From the NCBI GenBank assembly GCA_012959805.1, contig DUCN01000074.1:437-64436 (forward strand): a stretch of 64,000 nt of DNA, given 5' to 3'. Numbering within the stretch: the first letter of the stretch is position 1; the number at the start of each line of letters is the position of its first letter. Shown piece by piece: positions 44,954 to 54,961 of the stretch. This stretch comes from Myxococcales bacterium. Its GTDB lineage: Bacteria; Myxococcota_A; UBA9160; UBA4427. Position numbers and translations under genes: made by a program. The notes below the pieces were generated by a model that saw nothing but the letters and a program-made list of their open reading frames with translations, searched no databases and had not been told where the DNA came from.

Positions 44954-47941
44954 TCAGTCGCCCAGAGCGTCGTCCAGAAAGGCCTGGAGCTGTGCTCGAT
45001 GGATCCGCGGGCTGCCGGCGGCCGGACTCGCCGATTCGTCGCGACCCGCATACTCCAGCCGATGCTGATCGCCGATGATCGCCTCGAGACGATCCCGCAC
45101 GAACGTCCACCCGCCCATATTGCGCGGCTCTTCCTGGCACCAGATCCGGCGCTGGGCCGACCTGTATTGGCCCATGAATTCTGTCAACAATTTTTCCGGC
45201 CAGGGATAGAGCTGTTCGACCCGAATGATCGCGACTTCGTGCTCCTTTCCCGCAAACCGCTTCGCCCGCTCTTCGACCAGATCGTAATAGACCTTCCCGA
45301 CACAGATGATGACTCGCTTCACCTCGCTCGCGCGTGCCGAGGCGATCGGATCGTCGATGACTTCCTGAAACCGTCCGTTCGTAAAGTCATCGACTCGCGA
45401 AGCGGCCTTTGGATGGCGCAACAAACTCTTGGGCGTAAAGACGATCAGCGGCGCACGATAGGTTCGCTTCATCTGCCTTCGAAGCACGTGAAAGAACTGC
45501 GCCGAGTTGGTGCAGTTGACGACCTGAAGACTGTCCTCTGCGCAGGTCTGCAGAAAACGTTCAACACGCGCGCTGGAATGCTCCGGGCCCTGCCCTTCAT
45601 ATCCATGGGGCAGCAACATCACGAGCCCGCTCATTCGACCCCATTTCACGTGCGCAGAGGTAATGAACTGATCGATGATGACCTGGGCTCCGTTCACGAA
45701 GTCGCCAAACTGGGCTTCCCAGAGCACAAGGGAGCTGGGATCTGCCAGGCTATAGCCGTATTCGAATCCGAGAACCGCCGCTTCGGAAAGCAGACTGTCA
45801 TACACTTCGAAGCGCGCCTGGGTATCGCTGATGTGGTCGAGCGGCGCATATTCCTCCCCGGACTGCTGATCGACGAGCACGGCATGCCGATGCGCGAAAG
45901 TTCCGCGCGACGAATCCTGCCCCGACAATCGAACGGGGATGCCTTCAAGAACCAGAGACCCATAGGCCAGCGCTTCACCCAGCCCCCAGTCGATCCCAGA
46001 ATCCTCAGAAACAGCCTTGGCTCGGGAATCGAGAATCGACTGAAGCTTCTTGTGCACGCTGAAATAACTGGGGACGCGAGAGATCCCGTCGGCGATCTGT
46101 CGTAGACGGTCAAGAGGAATGGCCGTATCGAGTTCCTGCTCCGGCCTAACACGAGTATATCCGGTCCAAGGTCCGCGCGGCTCATAAGGCTCGTCGGGCT
46201 CCGGCGACTTCGAATGAATGATTTCGAGCGCTTCCTTGAGGGCCGCCTGCTGTCGCTCGTCGATCTGGTCGGCTTCCTCTTGAGAAATCCTGGCACCCGC
46301 CACCAGCTTTTCCATATAGAGCGTCTTGACCGACTTTTTGTCGCGAATCTTCTGGTACAGGCGAGGCTGGGTAAATGCGGGCTCGTCGCCTTCGTTATGT
46401 CCGTGCCGCCGATAGCAGACCATGTCGATCACGACGTCGTCGCCAAAACGCTGCCGGTAGGCCATCGCGAGTTTTGTGACATGAATGACCGCTTCTGGAT
46501 GGTCGCCGTTCACATGGAAAATCGGAACCTGGATCATCTTGGCGACATCGCTGCAATAGAGCGTCGATCGCGCTTCGGCGGGCGTTGTCGTATAGCCGAT
46601 CTGATTGTTGACGATGATATGGATGGTTCCGCCGGTGCAGTAGCCCGCGAGTTGGGACAGGTTGAGCGTCTCAGCCACCATCCCCTGGCCCGCGAAGGCC
46701 GCGTCGCCATGAACAATCACGGGAACGATCGTTTCGCCGTCCACATCGCCAGCTCGCACCTGCTTGGCCTTCGTCCGACCTTCCACTACGGGATCGACCG
46801 CCTCGAGATGCGACGGGTTCGAAGTCAAAGTGAGATGAACGCGCTCCCCCGTCGCCACGCGTCGATCGCTGGAAAACCCCTTGTGGTATTTGACGTCGCC
46901 CGAGCCGAAGGGAGCGTCTACATCCGGGGAGTCTTCGAATTCCGAGAAAATCGACTCGTAACTCTTGCCCAGGATGTTGGCGAGTACGTTTAATCGACCG
47001 CGATGCGCCATGCCGAGGACGACTTCACGAATGCCGTAGGACGGTGCGCTCTCGACAATATGATCGAGAAGCGGAATCAGCGATTCGCCGCCCTCTAGAG
47101 AGAATCGCTTCTGTCCAAGAAATTTCGTGGCCAGAAAATTACAGAAGAGTTCGGCCCCGGCGAGCTTTTCGAGAATTTTGCGACGTTCTGGATCTTCCAG
47201 ATTCGGATGATTCTGTGACTCCTCCATCAATTCGCGAAGCCAAGCCTTGCGGCCCGGATCCTGAACGTGGGTGAACTCGACACCGATCGGACCGCAATAG
47301 GTCTGTCCGAGACGCGTGAGAATTTGCCGCAGGGTCTGAACCGAACCACCCGGCAGATCTCCGGCGACGAAGGGTTCCTCGAGATTCTCATTCCCGAAGC
47401 CGTAGTGCGCGGGATCCAATTCTGGAAAGTACGTCGACTGCCCACCGAGTGGATCGCTATGGGCGACCCGATGTCCGCGAGCGCGATAGGCATGAATCAG
47501 CCGAAGGACCCGCGCGTGCTTATCCGCGATATGCAGCATCATGGCGTCGTCGACCACTGCGCCGCCAACCGGCGCAGCGGCCGGAGTGCCCTGCGGATTG
47601 ACATCGTGCCCGTTTGTCACTTGTCCGTTGGGAGGAGGTGGGGGCTCGGATTTCATGATTGCCGGGGCAGCCGGCACAGGCGGGTTCTGCGCTATCGCCT
47701 GGGGAACCTGGCGACGAATCTCATCACGAACGGCTCGCGCTTCGACAACGCCACCAAATTCTGCGGACCAGCTCTCGTCCACCGACCGCGCGTCTACGCG
47801 AAATTGATCGTGAACCTCTTCGACCCAACCCGCGTTGATGCCGAAACGCTCGAGATAGGGTGAGTCCGGGGCCTGGGGCTCGTCGGGATCTGCGTCCACG
47901 ACCTCCCCGGCCACACCATTCGGATTCTGCGAGGACTTCAT
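44954..47941 (-). CDS. sucA: 2-oxoglutarate dehydrogenase E1 component
   Basis: A 995-residue thiamine-diphosphate enzyme that decarboxylates 2-oxoglutarate in the TCA cycle. A Pro/Ala-rich linker occupies residues about 90-125. It is followed by the E1 core with RLIHAYRARGHRVAHSDPL, GMAHRGRLNVLANILGKSYE, SNPSHLEAVDPVVEG and the ThDP motif HGDAAFAGQGMVAETLNLSQ. GHNEGDEPAFTQP and the transketolase-like C-terminus complete it. GGAGAG precedes ATG 47941. No sucB or lpd gene is adjacent, so the partners lie elsewhere. Confidence 0.95.
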   Translation of the reverse strand: MKSSQNPNGVAGEVVDADPDEPQAPDSPYLERFGINAGWVEEVHDQFRVDARSVDESWSAEFGGVVEARAVRDEIRRQVPQAIAQNPPVPAAPAIMKSEPPPPPNGQVTNGHDVNPQGTPAAAPVGGAVVDDAMMLHIADKHARVLRLIHAYRARGHRVAHSDPLGGQSTYFPELDPAHYGFGNENLEEPFVAGDLPGGSVQTLRQILTRLGQTYCGPIGVEFTHVQDPGRKAWLRELMEESQNHPNLEDPERRKILEKLAGAELFCNFLATKFLGQKRFSLEGGESLIPLLDHIVESAPSYGIREVVLGMAHRGRLNVLANILGKSYESIFSEFEDSPDVDAPFGSGDVKYHKGFSSDRRVATGERVHLTLTSNPSHLEAVDPVVEGRTKAKQVRAGDVDGETIVPVIVHGDAAFAGQGMVAETLNLSQLAGYCTGGTIHIIVNNQIGYTTTPAEARSTLYCSDVAKMIQVPIFHVNGDHPEAVIHVTKLAMAYRQRFGDDVVIDMVCYRRHGHNEGDEPAFTQPRLYQKIRDKKSVKTLYMEKLVAGARISQEEADQIDERQQAALKEALEIIHSKSPEPDEPYEPRGPWTGYTRVRPEQELDTAIPLDRLRQIADGISRVPSYFSVHKKLQSILDSRAKAVSEDSGIDWGLGEALAYGSLVLEGIPVRLSGQDSSRGTFAHRHAVLVDQQSGEEYAPLDHISDTQARFEVYDSLLSEAAVLGFEYGYSLADPSSLVLWEAQFGDFVNGAQVIIDQFITSAHVKWGRMSGLVMLLPHGYEGQGPEHSSARVERFLQTCAEDSLQVVNCTNSAQFFHVLRRQMKRTYRAPLIVFTPKSLLRHPKAASRVDDFTNGRFQEVIDDPIASARASEVKRVIICVGKVYYDLVEERAKRFAGKEHEVAIIRVEQLYPWPEKLLTEFMGQYRSAQRRIWCQEEPRNMGGWTFVRDRLEAIIGDQHRLEYAGRDESASPAAGSPRIHRAQLQAFLDDALGD

Positions 47942-48084
47942 CGACTTTCTCTCCGTTCGAGTCGCCGTGCGGGTCACCCAGCATACAAGGCATCGGCCAC
48001 TTCGGCCCTACGCTCAAGATTTTCGACCACTCATCGACGCGATCGGGGGGTTGCGAACCGTCCGGATTCTCCGATTCTGAAGGC

Positions 48085-48291
48085 ATGCCGCTTGGCCCGC
48101 CACTTCGTCAGCCCTTCTATGCACGAGACTCCCGAATCGTCGCCAGCGAACTCATCGGATGTCTCCTCGTGCATCGCTCGCCTGATGGCCCTCGGCTGGT
48201 TCTCAAGCTGGTCGAAGTCGAAGCCTATAGGACAAAAAGGCAAGCTGCGAAAAACACGTCGTTAACCGAGTCTGACCCAGGACCGCGATAA
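48085..48291 (+). pseudogene. Truncated 3-methyladenine DNA glycosylase (MPG) remnant
   Basis: The first 45 residues (PFYARDSRIVASELIGCLLV, then VLKLVEVEAYR) match the N-terminus of MPG/AAG-type alkyladenine glycosylases. Similarity ends directly after the EVEAY motif, and the frame stops about 20 codons later. The remaining roughly 140 residues of the enzyme, including the base-flipping site, are gone. It sits between divergent sucA and the cupin gene. Confidence 0.7.
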
Positions 48292-48299
48292 GGACCGCG

Positions 48300-48653
48300 C
48301 TATTTCGGAGAAGCGCTGGGTCCGGGTGCCAGAATCGCGATGACAATCAGATTCTCGTCACCATCATTTCGAATTCCATGCGGAATGCCGGAGGGTGCGA
48401 CTAACATCAATCCCGGCTCCATAGCGAGTTCTCGATCTTCGAGCAAGAACCGGCCACGGCCGGAAAGCACGTGATAGACCTTGTCCATTCCCTCGTGCGC
48501 ATGAAGACCATGCTCCTGCCCGGGCATGAACGAGTTCAACCCGACAAGCATGCGGTCGGATTCAAAGATCGTCGACTTCCCCATTTTCTCAGGCTTGAAG
48601 ACCGCAAATTTCTCTGGCCGAAATGTATTCGGATGATCCGGTAAATCAGGCAT
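48300..48653 (-). CDS. Cupin-domain protein
   Basis: A 117-residue single-cupin protein. Metal-site residues are in GQEHGLHAHEGMDKVYHVLSG and in IPHGIRNDG, giving the usual His/His/Glu and later His set. The function is not assignable. An in-frame ATG at 48665 is an alternative start. The gene lies 34 bases downstream of the alpha/beta hydrolase gene, so they may be co-transcribed. Confidence 0.85.
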   Translation of the reverse strand: MPDLPDHPNTFRPEKFAVFKPEKMGKSTIFESDRMLVGLNSFMPGQEHGLHAHEGMDKVYHVLSGRGRFLLEDRELAMEPGLMLVAPSGIPHGIRNDGDENLIVIAILAPGPSASPK

Positions 48654-48686
48654 CGAAAACTCCATCCCTTTCAGTCTCAATGACGC

Positions 48687-49592
48687 TCAAGACCCGCCGC
48701 CCGACGACATCATTTCATCGATCGCCGCAAGCACCCGCGCGGGCTCTTCCATCGGAAAGAGATGGCCGACCTCCAGGCTCTCAACCCGGCCATGTGGAAT
48801 CCGAGCGATGAGCGCATCATATCGTTCGCGATCGAAATTACCCTGGGTCGCGTGGAGCAGGAGGACCTCTGCGCGAACCTTCTCGACATCCTCGAAGAGA
48901 CTCGACAGGGCCGCATTTTCGAAGACAGCGGCCTCAACCGCCGGCTCGCACTTCAAACAGACTCCGCCGTTCGGCGCCTCGCGAAGCCCTTCTCCAACAT
49001 AGAGACTGAGCGCTTCCGTCGGAAAATCGCTGAAGAGCCTTTTTGAGGCGAAGTGTGCATACGCGGCGGCGAATGAGTCGAATTCGTTTCGACGGTTCCG
49101 AGCGCCGGCAGCGAGGTCGAATTTTCGCGATGGTGCTTCCGCTTGAGCTTCAGCCTCGGCTTCGGTCGGCGGCGAAAAGATGACCGGGTCGCAGAGCAGA
49201 GCTTTCTCGATCAGGTCCGGATCCCTTTGCGCCGCCGCCAGGACGAGCGCACCGCCAAAGGAGTGGCCAACCGCGAGTTTGACTTTTTTCGCCCCGACCC
49301 GCTGAAGGATCGCCCTCGTGGCGACTTCGAAATCCTCGGCCAGGGTCGACCAACCGTAGGCCTGCTCATTTTCGCTGGGCGAGATGGAAGTCGAGTCACC
49401 GTGACCACGGGCATCGATGGCGATGACCCGGTATCGGTCGCGAAGCCCGTTCGCGATGGGCGCCAGATTGGCGCCACAAAATCCCGTCGCGTGATGCAGT
49501 ACGATGAGGTCCCCCTCACCGCCCCAATCGAGTAACGCGATTTCGATGCCGGGAGAGCTGCCCGATACGCGACGCCGAGTCACCCCGGCCAT
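48687..49592 (-). CDS. Alpha/beta hydrolase
   Basis: A 301-residue hydrolase. The oxyanion-side motif is LHHATGFCG, the nucleophile elbow is GHSFGG, the acid is likely in LLLHATQGNFD and the catalytic His in VGHLFPMEEP. An Ala/Glu-repeat stretch (AEAEAQAEAPS) forms a linker into the cap domain. The substrate is unknown. I place the start at ATG 49592; ATG 49655 is possible. Confidence 0.85.
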   Translation of the reverse strand: MAGVTRRRVSGSSPGIEIALLDWGGEGDLIVLHHATGFCGANLAPIANGLRDRYRVIAIDARGHGDSTSISPSENEQAYGWSTLAEDFEVATRAILQRVGAKKVKLAVGHSFGGALVLAAAQRDPDLIEKALLCDPVIFSPPTEAEAEAQAEAPSRKFDLAAGARNRRNEFDSFAAAYAHFASKRLFSDFPTEALSLYVGEGLREAPNGGVCLKCEPAVEAAVFENAALSSLFEDVEKVRAEVLLLHATQGNFDRERYDALIARIPHGRVESLEVGHLFPMEEPARVLAAIDEMMSSGGGS

Positions 49593-49749
49593 CGCTGCGC
49601 AACCGCGCTCCCAAGCATGCTCCCAGTCTGCGTTCTGATCTCGTTCACGACCCAAGCTGATCTACTTTCTGACCGCAGCTCGCTTACGCGGGAGCTGCCA
49701 ATGATCTCTCGGCCCATTCGTCCTTCGAAAAACCGTCTATGCTCCGTGC

Positions 49750-50382
49750 TTGTCCTCAGAGCGCCACGACTTCAATCCCGGCTTGCGAACTCGCATTCGA
49801 GCCAACCTGGCCCAATTCGAACGCCGGACCCAGCCCGATCCCGGACTGCGTCCCGCCGCGGTTGCCCTCGTCATTACATCCAACGACGACGGGGAGGCTT
49901 GCTTCCTCATTACCCGGCGGACCTCGCGTCTGCGACATCACGCGGGCCAGTTCGCTCTACCCGGCGGCCGACTCGACGCCGATGAAACCATCATCGAAGC
50001 CGCGCTTCGCGAGACCCATGAAGAGATCGGCCTCAAACTGACTGAGGAGGACGTGCTGGGCCAACTCGACGATTTTGCGACTCGGTCGGGCTTCCGTATG
50101 TCGCCCGTCGTAGTCTGGGCAGAGCCAGGTCAAGAACTCCGACCCAATCCCGATGAGGTTGAACGGCTTCATATCGTCCCACTCATCGACCTCGAAAAAC
50201 CGGGAAGCCCGGTTCTGCGGGAGATCCCCGAGAGCGACAGACCCGTCCTATCGGTCCCGATCCTCGACACTCTCGTCCACTCCCCGACAGCGGCGATTCT
50301 ATTTCAGCTTCGCGAAGTCGCCCTCGCTGGCCGACATACGCGCGTCGCCCACTACGAGCAGCCCGTCTTCGCCTGGAAGTAG
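49750..50382 (+). CDS. Nudix hydrolase, CoA pyrophosphatase type
   Basis: A 210-residue Nudix protein. The Nudix box begins GGRLDADETIIEAALRE and runs through EEIG, and is preceded by LITRRTSRLRHHAGQFALPG, the UPF0035 signature of CoA diphosphatases. It probably hydrolyses CoA or acyl-CoA to phosphopantetheine and 3',5'-ADP, which would fit a genome rich in CoA-ester enzymes. The start is likely TTG 49750. Confidence 0.88.
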   Translation: MSSERHDFNPGLRTRIRANLAQFERRTQPDPGLRPAAVALVITSNDDGEACFLITRRTSRLRHHAGQFALPGGRLDADETIIEAALRETHEEIGLKLTEEDVLGQLDDFATRSGFRMSPVVVWAEPGQELRPNPDEVERLHIVPLIDLEKPGSPVLREIPESDRPVLSVPILDTLVHSPTAAILFQLREVALAGRHTRVAHYEQPVFAWK

Positions 50383-50389
50383 GGTTCGC

Positions 50390-51283
50390 CTAACGCTTCC
50401 CAGTGACAACGGGATCCCCAATGTTCATGAGGGGCAGCGGCGAGGGCGAATTTGAATCCATGAAATAGAGCTTTGCCGCCGGATCCTCGGCCATTTTTTT
50501 GAGCGCTTCGAGAGACTGGAGCTGGATGTAGGCGGGGTTGCCGGAAGCCGCCTTGTTGATCGTCGCGATTTCATAGGCCTTGGCATCCGCAAGAATTCGA
50601 ATCGTCTTGCTTTGTTCTTCAGACGCGCGCCTCGTCGCTTCTGCTAGAGCGACCTGTTGTTCCTGTTCGAGCCGCACGCGATCGAGTTCCGCACGCTGGC
50701 GCTCGACTTCCTGTTCTCGTTCTTTTTTCCGACCGATGGCCTCAGCCAGGACGGGCGGGAGATTGATGTTTCGCAGGAGGACGGAGTCGATGATGATCCC
50801 CTTTGACCCAACATACTCGGCCAGCTCGAGAGTAAGGGCGTTCGCAAGACTGTCTCGAACTTCATCCTTGAATAGGTCTTCCGCGCGATCGATCTTCGTC
50901 CCGAGTTCGCGAATCAAGGATCGCGCCTTCGGCTTCAGATGAACCTGGACTATGCGCTCCTTGTCGCCGGTATCGCGATAAATCTGCGGGGCCCGGGATT
51001 TGTCCAGCCGCCACTGGATGCTGAGATCGACCTTGCTCAGCAGCTGATCCCGCGTTGGCATCTCGAGCTGGGAGATCTTGAAGCTGTCCTCACGCACATC
51101 GAGATCGACCCAGGTCAGAAGCGGATTCACGATGTTCAGGCCTTCCGGGTAGGGATCCTCCTGAACCTCGCCGAAGAGGATGGCCACACCGACGTGGCCG
51201 GCCGGAACAGCATGAAAAAAGCGCTGCCCGAACATGAGTACGAGCAGTGCGGCGATGGCGACAGATGCGAGCTTCGGATTCAC
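50390..51283 (-). CDS. Prohibitin/SPFH-domain membrane protein
   Basis: A 297-residue protein with an N-terminal membrane anchor (ASVAIAALLVLMFGQRFF), then an SPFH/band 7 domain (VPAGHVGVAILFGEV, EGLNIVNPLLTWVDLDVRE) and a charged coiled-coil (KKEREQEVERQRAELDRVR). It is closest to prohibitin-type SPFH proteins, which form membrane rings or scaffolds. It converges on the Nudix gene with a 7-base gap. Confidence 0.88.
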   Translation of the reverse strand: MNPKLASVAIAALLVLMFGQRFFHAVPAGHVGVAILFGEVQEDPYPEGLNIVNPLLTWVDLDVREDSFKISQLEMPTRDQLLSKVDLSIQWRLDKSRAPQIYRDTGDKERIVQVHLKPKARSLIRELGTKIDRAEDLFKDEVRDSLANALTLELAEYVGSKGIIIDSVLLRNINLPPVLAEAIGRKKEREQEVERQRAELDRVRLEQEQQVALAEATRRASEEQSKTIRILADAKAYEIATINKAASGNPAYIQLQSLEALKKMAEDPAAKLYFMDSNSPSPLPLMNIGDPVVTGKR

Positions 51284-51434
51284 GATACCCCCTAAATTGG
51301 CGTGTGGGCGGGAACTCTACCGCATCTGCTCGCGATCGGGTTCAGATGACGACCCTTCATTGGGGTCGCTCGGCATCCGGTCCTCGGCGATTCGTGCGGC
51401 GCTGGAACGGTGGGGTAGGAGCGGGGTGAGGGAG

Positions 51435-52583
51435 TTAGACGACGGCCTTGGCGTCCCGCAGCCGGGCAATCTCGTCTGCCGCAAACCCGAAGGACTCGAG
51501 AACGGCGTCCGAATGCTGACCAGCATGAGAGGGAGGCCGACCGAGTTCCGGGGCCGTTCGACTGAAACGCGGAGACGGCGCGGGCTGGGTCAGTCCATGG
51601 GACTCGACGAAGGTGTTTCGATGTTTGATATGGGGATGATTCGCGGTTTCCGACAATGCGAGGACCGGCGCGAAACACACATCCGACCCCTCCATGATCT
51701 CGCACCATTCATCCCGGGTCTTCGATTTGAAGATCTCCTCGAATCGTGTCTTCAAACCCTCCCATCCGGACTTGTCCATCTGAGCCGGTAGCGCCTCATT
51801 CGCCAGGCCCGTTTTCTCGAGCAACTCGGCATAGAACTGGGGTTCGATCGAACCGATCGAAATGTATTTCCCGTCGCTGGTTTCATAGGTGTCGTAGAAA
51901 TGAGCGCCCGTATCCAAGAGGTTGGTCCCTCGCTCTTCGTTCCAGACACCCATCGCCGCCATGCTGTGGAACATGCCCATGAGCGTCGCCGCCCCGTCGA
52001 CCATTGCGGCGTCCACGACCTGTCCCTTCCCGCTCGATGCGCGCTCGACCAGCGCCGACGCCACCCCGAATGCGAGCAGCATCCCGCCGCCACCAAAATC
52101 GCCGACAAGATTGAGTGGCGGAGTCGGCTTCTCACCCTTGCGGCCAAGCGGTTCGAGAGCACCGGCCAACGCGATGTAATTAATGTCGTGTCCAGCCGCA
52201 TGGGCCATCGGCCCGTCCTGACCCCATCCAGTCATGCGTCCGAAGACCAGTCGCGGATTTCGTTCGAGACAGACATCGGGACCCAGTCCGAGTCGTTCCA
52301 TCACACCGGGTCGAAAGCCTTCGATGATGACGTCGGCTTGTTCAACCAATCGCAAAACGACTTCGACGCCATCCGCTTGTTTCAGATCGATCGCGAGACT
52401 TCGACGCCCCCGCGCAAGAATGTCGGCGGGCGGTTTGGCCGGATCGCCTCCACGCACGCGATCGGCTCGATCGATTCGAATCACGTCGGCACCCATGTCC
52501 GACAGCATCATTCCGCAAAAGGGACCCGGACCGATTCCCGCTACTTCCAATACCTTGATGCCTGCCAGGGGTCCGCTTGCCAT
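51435..52583 (-). CDS. Family III CoA transferase / alpha-methylacyl-CoA racemase
   Basis: A 382-residue CaiB/BaiF-family protein. The N-terminus (LAGIKVLEVAGIGPGPFCGM, MGADVIRIDR) and the GHDINYIALAGAL block match alpha-methylacyl-CoA racemase, including its active-site His; the catalytic Asp is likely in LVGDFGGGGM. It would racemise 2-methylacyl-CoA, needed to degrade branched or sterol side chains, and so fits the ACAD content. CoA transfer is the alternative. Confidence 0.88.
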   Translation of the reverse strand: MASGPLAGIKVLEVAGIGPGPFCGMMLSDMGADVIRIDRADRVRGGDPAKPPADILARGRRSLAIDLKQADGVEVVLRLVEQADVIIEGFRPGVMERLGLGPDVCLERNPRLVFGRMTGWGQDGPMAHAAGHDINYIALAGALEPLGRKGEKPTPPLNLVGDFGGGGMLLAFGVASALVERASSGKGQVVDAAMVDGAATLMGMFHSMAAMGVWNEERGTNLLDTGAHFYDTYETSDGKYISIGSIEPQFYAELLEKTGLANEALPAQMDKSGWEGLKTRFEEIFKSKTRDEWCEIMEGSDVCFAPVLALSETANHPHIKHRNTFVESHGLTQPAPSPRFSRTAPELGRPPSHAGQHSDAVLESFGFAADEIARLRDAKAVV

Positions 52584-52858
52584 TATTCTCTCCGTGATCG
52601 GTTATGGGGCGAAGGGATGTGTCGCCCGGTTGCATCACGCCGTCAGCGCTGTGCGAAGGGAAACGGTAACGAATTGAAAGAGGCTGTGGGCGCGCCGGTG
52701 AATTAACCCGAGAGACCACTTTGCCCCCGCGCACGGGACGGTGTTCGACCCGAGTAGGCGCTCGACTCCCCGCTTGGCGGAACACGTGCAAGACTCTCAT
52801 TGTCCTGGGTCGCGAGGAATCCGGTACAGATGGGTCAACGGAAAGATTGGAGATTGTC

Positions 52859-53815
52859 TTGAGAGTCGCGATCTGGGGAGCGGGAGCGGTCGGACTCGGG
52901 CTCGCGAGTGCGCTGGCTCGGCCTAAGAATAAGCTCCAGCTCCTGGTTCGCAACGACCGGCTCGCCATCACGCTTCGTGAAAAGGGCATTAGGCGAACCG
53001 GTCTCTTTGGCGAGATCCAGGTTCCAGCGGAAGAGCTCGAAATCCTCTCCCGTGTCGAAGGCCTCCTCGACCAACCACCGGAGTGGCTGCTCGTCTGCAC
53101 CAAGGCCTTCGCGGCCCCCGAGCTTGCGAAGGAACTTCGGCCGATCGCGAAAGATCTGGCGCGGACGACGCGACTCCTGCTCTGCCAGAATGGATGGGGC
53201 AACGAAGTCGCCTTTCAAGACTTCTGGCCCCAGGCGCGCCTTTTTCACGCACGCGTCATCACCGGCTTCCATCGACGCGCCGAAAACCACGTTGAAATAA
53301 CAGCCCATGCGGCGTCGATTGCACTCGGCAGTCTCTTTGGCGAGCCCGAGGCACAGCTCGCTCCCCTGGCCGACCAACTTTCCGTCGGCGGTCTTCCGAC
53401 CGAAACGACCGGCGATATGCGCGGCGTACTCTGGGCGAAGATGCTCTACAACTGTGCCCTCAATCCACTCGGCGCCCTCGCCGGCCGCCGCTACGGCGAG
53501 TTGACCGCGGATCCCCGCACGCGAGCCTTGCTCGAAGAAGTCGTTCACGAAATTTTCAGGGTCCTGGCGGCAGCGGAGTTCCGGCTGTCGTGGCCGAATG
53601 CCGAGGCCTATCTCGAAGTCTTCTACGCCGAGCTGATTCCCCCAACCGCGGCACATGAGTCCTCAATGCTTCAGGATCTGCGGGCGGGCAATCCGACGGA
53701 GATTGAGGCGCTCTGTGGTGCCGTCGAAAGGCTCGCCGAAAAGCACCACATCGACACGCCGGTCGTATCCGCGCTCGCAACGCTGATTCGCGTAGCGGAA
53801 ATGCGGCGCCCCTAG
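52859..53815 (+). CDS. 2-dehydropantoate 2-reductase-family protein
   Basis: A 318-residue protein with the N-terminal NADP motif GAGAVG, the Lys of LVCTKAFAAPEL, NGWGNE, and the C-terminal KMLYNCALNPLGAL and ELIPPTAAHESSMLQDL that bind ketopantoate in PanE. It probably makes pantoate for CoA synthesis, although the family also includes other ketoacid reductases. Translation most likely begins at TTG 52859 with GGAG upstream. Its last four bases overlap the end of the convergent threonine aldolase gene. Confidence 0.85.
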   Translation: MRVAIWGAGAVGLGLASALARPKNKLQLLVRNDRLAITLREKGIRRTGLFGEIQVPAEELEILSRVEGLLDQPPEWLLVCTKAFAAPELAKELRPIAKDLARTTRLLLCQNGWGNEVAFQDFWPQARLFHARVITGFHRRAENHVEITAHAASIALGSLFGEPEAQLAPLADQLSVGGLPTETTGDMRGVLWAKMLYNCALNPLGALAGRRYGELTADPRTRALLEEVVHEIFRVLAAAEFRLSWPNAEAYLEVFYAELIPPTAAHESSMLQDLRAGNPTEIEALCGAVERLAEKHHIDTPVVSALATLIRVAEMRRP

Positions 53816-54819
53816 CGAAGGGCGGACCGAAAAGCGGCAAGGACGCGATCAACGTCATCGGTTGAAATATCGAGATGGCAGATGAGCCGGGTCGATACGG
53901 CCGCCGCGATCTTGATGCTGGCCGACAACAACTTCGCCTCGACCTCTTTCGGGGCCGCGCCTTCGAATTCGACGAAGACCATATTCGTGAACGGTCCATC
54001 GACCGCGACTCCGGGAATCTCAGACAAGCCCTTGGCCAGACGAGCAGCATTTGCATGGTCGACAGAGAGTCGATCGACATGCTTCTCGATCGCATAACGT
54101 CCCGCCGCCGCAAGGATGCCCGCTTGCCGAAGACCTCCACCGAGCATCTTTCGCCATCGGCGCGCTTCGGCAATCAGATCCACCGAACCCACCAGGACTG
54201 ATCCAACCGGAGCACCGAGGCCCTTTGACAAACACACCGAAACCGAATCAAACCCCTGGGCAATCTCTGCCGGCGATCGTCCACTCGCCACCGCCGCGTT
54301 CCATAGGCGAGCACCATCGAGATGAACCCGCAGGCCATGTGACCGTGCGAGTTCCTGAGCGCTTGCGACGTAGTCGGCGGGAAGCACACGACCGCTATAC
54401 GTGTTTTCGAGACACAGAAGCGTCGAAAGCGCGAAATGGTTCATGCTGGGTTGGCGCTTGATCGCCGCATCGATGGCTGCAAGATCCATAACGCCGGCCG
54501 ATGACATTTCAATCGGCTGCGGCTGGATACTCCCGAGAACTGCGGCGCCCCCGCCCTCGAATTTATAGGTATGCGCGGTCTGCCCAACCAGATATTCGTC
54601 GCCACGCTGACAGTGGGCCATGATCCCGCAGAGATTCGCTTGCGTACCCGAAACCGCGAACATCCCGGCCGGAAAGCCCAGCAGGTCCGACGTGAACTCC
54701 TCGAGAGCGTTCACGGTTGGATCTTCGCCGTAGACATCGTCGCCTACCGCGGCCGCCGACATTACGGCGCGCATTTCCTCGGTGGGTTGGGTCAGCGTAT
54801 CGCTTCGAAGATCAATCAT
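53812..54819 (-). CDS. ltaE: Low-specificity L-threonine aldolase
   Basis: A 335-residue PLP enzyme that splits threonine or allo-threonine into glycine and acetaldehyde. Blocks are IDLRSDTLTQPTEEMR, GDDVYGEDPTVNALEE, SGTQANLCGIMAHCQRGDE, HLDGARLWNAA and the PLP lysine in SVCLSKGLGAPVGSVL. The start is ATG 54819, where the conserved sequence begins; the longer ORF adds six residues. Confidence 0.92.
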   Translation of the reverse strand: MIDLRSDTLTQPTEEMRAVMSAAAVGDDVYGEDPTVNALEEFTSDLLGFPAGMFAVSGTQANLCGIMAHCQRGDEYLVGQTAHTYKFEGGGAAVLGSIQPQPIEMSSAGVMDLAAIDAAIKRQPSMNHFALSTLLCLENTYSGRVLPADYVASAQELARSHGLRVHLDGARLWNAAVASGRSPAEIAQGFDSVSVCLSKGLGAPVGSVLVGSVDLIAEARRWRKMLGGGLRQAGILAAAGRYAIEKHVDRLSVDHANAARLAKGLSEIPGVAVDGPFTNMVFVEFEGAAPKEVEAKLLSASIKIAAAVSTRLICHLDISTDDVDRVLAAFRSALR

Positions 54820-54961
54820 GCTGAGCTTGCTTAGCAAGGGTTCGGTCGGCCGTCACGCATGAACCGAGGCGCACGACAGAGCGTTCGGGTCCGCCGTGTC
54901 CGATTGGCTCTCAGTGCCTACAATTCGATTCGCCTCGTCACGACTCTTCGCTGGGAAATGC

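Noticed and set aside
44999-46105. Plus-strand ORF of 368 residues
   Set aside because: Antisense to sucA, whose motifs are continuous through the region.
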